Origin: CAYSSM01 sp964433905
Lineage (GTDB): Bacteria > Patescibacteriota > UBA1384 > UBA12157 > JAENIV01
Length of the DNA stretch: 58,146 bases
Assembly (NCBI GenBank): GCA_964433905.1
Contig: CAYSSM010000002.1
Coordinates: 1 to 58,146 of the forward strand
Direction of reading: 5' to 3'
Below are positions 56,433-58,146 of this stretch, piece by piece. The translations under genes and the position numbers were made by a program. How positions within the stretch are numbered: position 1 is the first letter of the stretch; every line of letters begins with the position of its first letter. The notes under the pieces were generated by a model that saw only the letters and a list, made by a program, of their open reading frames with translations, had not been told where the DNA came from and ran no database searches.

Positions 56433-56702
56433 ATGTATCAAATCTTTTTGGGGGTAATTTCGTTAATTGCTGCCGGCTATTGTTTTTTTACTAAGCAGGC
56501 GAAAATGGGATTGGGTTTTATCATTTATGCGGTTGCTTTTGTGCTATTGAACCCTGATTTGGCCGAAGGCGTAAAATCAGATTTTTACGGTGCTTTGGCT
56601 CTGGTTTTGTTTGTTTTCGGAAGCCTTGTCATCTGTTACAAGAGAAAAATAAAAGAAATTTCAAAAACATCCGAAGATTCCGAAAATAATGAAAGCAAAT
56701 AA
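56433..56702 (+). CDS. Small membrane protein
   Basis: This encodes 89 residues with three hydrophobic segments (IFLGVISLIAAGYCFFT, GLGFIIYAVAFVLLNPDL, ALALVLFVFGSLVICY) and a charged tail (SKTSEDSENNESK). GAAAGGAGATCA precedes ATG 56433. It is the last gene of the murJ set and ends just before a hairpin. No family recognised. Confidence 0.7.
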   Translation: MYQIFLGVISLIAAGYCFFTKQAKMGLGFIIYAVAFVLLNPDLAEGVKSDFYGALALVLFVFGSLVICYKRKIKEISKTSEDSENNESK

Positions 56703-56704
56703 AC

Positions 56705-56728
56705 TGCCTCGCAGCAAGCTGCGAGGCA
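56705..56728. terminator. Strong hairpin after the murJ gene set
   Basis: TGCCTCGCAG (56705-56714), loop CAAG, CTGCGAGGCA (56719-56728) is a perfect 10-bp stem. The T tract afterwards is weak, so termination is likely but not certain. Confidence 0.65.
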
Positions 56729-56761
56729 TTCAACCTCTGAAAATAAAAGTTAATGTTGTTC

Positions 56762-56790
56762 TCGACCATCAGGTTAAAATGTGTTAAAAT
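56762..56790 (+). promoter_or_regulatory. Promoter for a leaderless CCA-adding enzyme transcript
   Basis: TCGACC (56762-56767), 17 bases, TAAAAT (56785-56790). ATG 56797 falls at the expected transcription start and no Shine-Dalgarno is present. Confidence 0.5.
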
Positions 56791-56796
56791 AAATCT

Positions 56797-58146
56797 ATGA
56801 ACAAGATCAGTTTTAATATTGAACGCGAATTAACCGAAGAAGAAAAGCAGGCCGTCGAAATCGTTAAAACTTTGCAGGAAAAAGGTTTTGAGGCCTATTT
56901 TGCCGGTGGTGCGGTAAGAGATGAAATTTTAGGGATTCCTGCCCATGATATTGATATTGCCACCTCCGCCAAGCCGGAAGAAGTTCAAAAAATTTTTCCC
57001 GGAGCTCGTGGCCAAGGCAAGGCATTTGGTGTTGTTGTGGTTAAATCAGAAAAATCTACATCTACTAAAGGAGGCGAGTTTGAAGTGGCAACTTTTAGAT
57101 CCGATATCGGAATTGCCGATCATCGCCGGCCGATAAAGATCGAATACACAACTGCCGAAGAAGATGCCCAGCGCCGCGATTTTACCATTAACGGTCTTTT
57201 TTATGATCCCGTAAAATTTGAGATTATCGATTATGTTGAAGGAATTAAAGATCTAAAAAGAAAAATAATCCGTTTTATTGGCAAGCCGGAAGAAAGAATC
57301 GAAGAAGATTATTTGAGAATGCTTCGTGCGGTTCGTTTTGCCGCTAAATACAATTTCAAGTTAGAGGCAAAATCTAAAAAAGCTGTTAAAGAAAATACCG
57401 ATAAAATTATTGAAATTTCCGCAGAGCGCATTCGTGATGAAGTTAGTAAATCATTACAAATTAAAAATCGTGACCAATCGATTCTTCTTTGGCTTGAATT
57501 AGGTTTGCTTGATAAAATATTGCCTGAATTAAAGGCAACAAAAAATGTTTCACAACCCGTAGAGTTTCACGGTGAGGGAGATGTTTGGACGCATACTTTG
57601 CTTGCTTTAAAAAACATTGGCAATCCGCCAGACGGCGGACCTTCTGAAGAATTAGTTTGGGCGGTCTTGCTCCATGATATTGCCAAGCCGGAGACTATCG
57701 GCTATCGCAGTAAAATTGGTAAAACAAGCATAACTTTTTTTGATCATGATGTTCGTTCGGCCGAGAAAGCTAAAGCGATTTTAGAACGTTTAAAATTTTC
57801 ACATCATTTTATCGAAGCGGTTTTTTGGGCAATTTCCCAACATATGCGGATTATTAATGCCTTTAGCGGTATGAGTGAAAGAAAACAGAAAAAACTTTTT
57901 TCCGATCCGCATATTAAGCTTCTGTTGGATTTGACCAAAGCCGATCTTTCAGCCAGCTTGCGGCCGATTGGCAAACCGGATATGAAAATGTATGAAGACG
58001 CATTAGCCCTCCACAAAAAATTTGAAAAAGAAACTTCCGAGGAAGAAAAACATCAGGTCAAAAAATTCGATTTAATTACTGGGAACGATATTATGAAAGA
58101 ATTGAAACTTGAGCCGGGACCGGAAGTTGGCAAGATAAAAACAGAA
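56797..58146 (+). CDS. CCA-adding tRNA nucleotidyltransferase with HD domain (3' end outside window)
   Basis: 450 codons from ATG 56797 run off the window. The class II nucleotidyltransferase head shows FAGGAVRDEILGIPAHDIDI (G-G-x-V-R-D and D-x-D metal site) and QRRDFTINGLFYDP. The RNA-binding neck shows YLRMLRAVRFAAKYNF. A C-terminal HD domain (FHGEGDVWTHTLLAL, VLLHDIAKPETI, FFDHDVRSAEKA) follows. It adds or repairs tRNA CCA ends, needed because tRNA-Ser and the inner tRNA-Ile lack encoded CCA. NPPDGGPSEE in the HD region is encoded by a CCGCCAGACGGCGGA palindrome, a repeat-like in-frame insertion. Confidence 0.93.
   Translation, partial: MNKISFNIERELTEEEKQAVEIVKTLQEKGFEAYFAGGAVRDEILGIPAHDIDIATSAKPEEVQKIFPGARGQGKAFGVVVVKSEKSTSTKGGEFEVATFRSDIGIADHRRPIKIEYTTAEEDAQRRDFTINGLFYDPVKFEIIDYVEGIKDLKRKIIRFIGKPEERIEEDYLRMLRAVRFAAKYNFKLEAKSKKAVKENTDKIIEISAERIRDEVSKSLQIKNRDQSILLWLELGLLDKILPELKATKNVSQPVEFHGEGDVWTHTLLALKNIGNPPDGGPSEELVWAVLLHDIAKPETIGYRSKIGKTSITFFDHDVRSAEKAKAILERLKFSHHFIEAVFWAISQHMRIINAFSGMSERKQKKLFSDPHIKLLLDLTKADLSASLRPIGKPDMKMYEDALALHKKFEKETSEEEKHQVKKFDLITGNDIMKELKLEPGPEVGKIKTE

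Noticed and set aside
1..58146. CRISPR arrays or rRNA genes
   Set aside because: No regularly spaced repeat-spacer units and no rRNA-like conserved blocks were seen; the repeats found are pairs or palindromes.
1..58146. UGA reassigned to glycine (Gracilibacteria/Absconditabacteria code)
   Set aside because: Core genes such as dnaG end at in-frame TGA and show no internal TGA at conserved glycines.

Overview
The window is an ordinary-code (UGA is used as stop), AT-rich bacterial scaffold with two 100-base N gaps (20818-20917 and 54963-55062). Gene style and content point to Patescibacteria (candidate phyla radiation) assembled from a metagenome: many short lineage-type proteins, GIY-YIG and ORF6N proteins, coiled-coil miniproteins, DUF4342, an intron-bearing tRNA, an intein in dnaG, and giant fibronectin-type surface proteins next to peptidoglycan enzymes. 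The phylum is an inference; no rRNA is present to prove it.

1-6.3 kb: the 3' end of recA is followed by a mosaic island. A recX 5' remnant (350-439) and a recX 3' remnant (about 6144-6243) bracket an AbiEii-type toxin-antitoxin pair, a complete recX, and a full diversity-generating retroelement (DGR): target gene with a C-terminal lectin-like variable region (VR), template repeat (TR), oppositely oriented avd, and reverse transcriptase. VR and TR differ almost only at TR adenines.

6.3-18.6 kb: mostly core genes. These are ppsA, a GC-richer three-gene micro-operon, tRNA-Ser, an ORF6N protein, a LysE/Sap-type membrane protein, an M23 peptidase, DUF4342, rubrerythrin, dnaG with a 391-residue intein, rpoD, and a GH130 enzyme.

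18.7-29.1 kb: accessory region. It holds a tRNA-Asn split by a group I intron, two GIY-YIG genes with a duplicated tRNA 3' end and paired hairpin elements, an assembly gap, a restriction-modification cluster (nuclease, REase, C5 methyltransferase, Vsr, LexA/S24-type repressor with a palindromic operator between divergent promoters), a Fic protein, three related gene relics, and a circularly permuted M23 peptidase that appears to start at ATT.

29.2-58.1 kb: cell-surface region. It encodes a 3.3 kaa Fn3 protein, beta-helix protein, L,D-transpeptidase, a tRNA-Ile(UAU) nested inside another split tRNA, a DivIC-like protein, an inserted cassette flanked by 37-bp repeats and led by a pseudoknotted RNA candidate, a CAP protein, two tRNA-Met genes, FtsH, a GH99-like protein, an adjacent dockerin-like/cohesin-like pair, MurJ, and the start of a CCA-adding enzyme.

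The strongest unusual systems are the DGR inside the recX mosaic, the nested tRNA-Ile, the cohesin/dockerin-like pair, and several unassigned structured RNA candidates.
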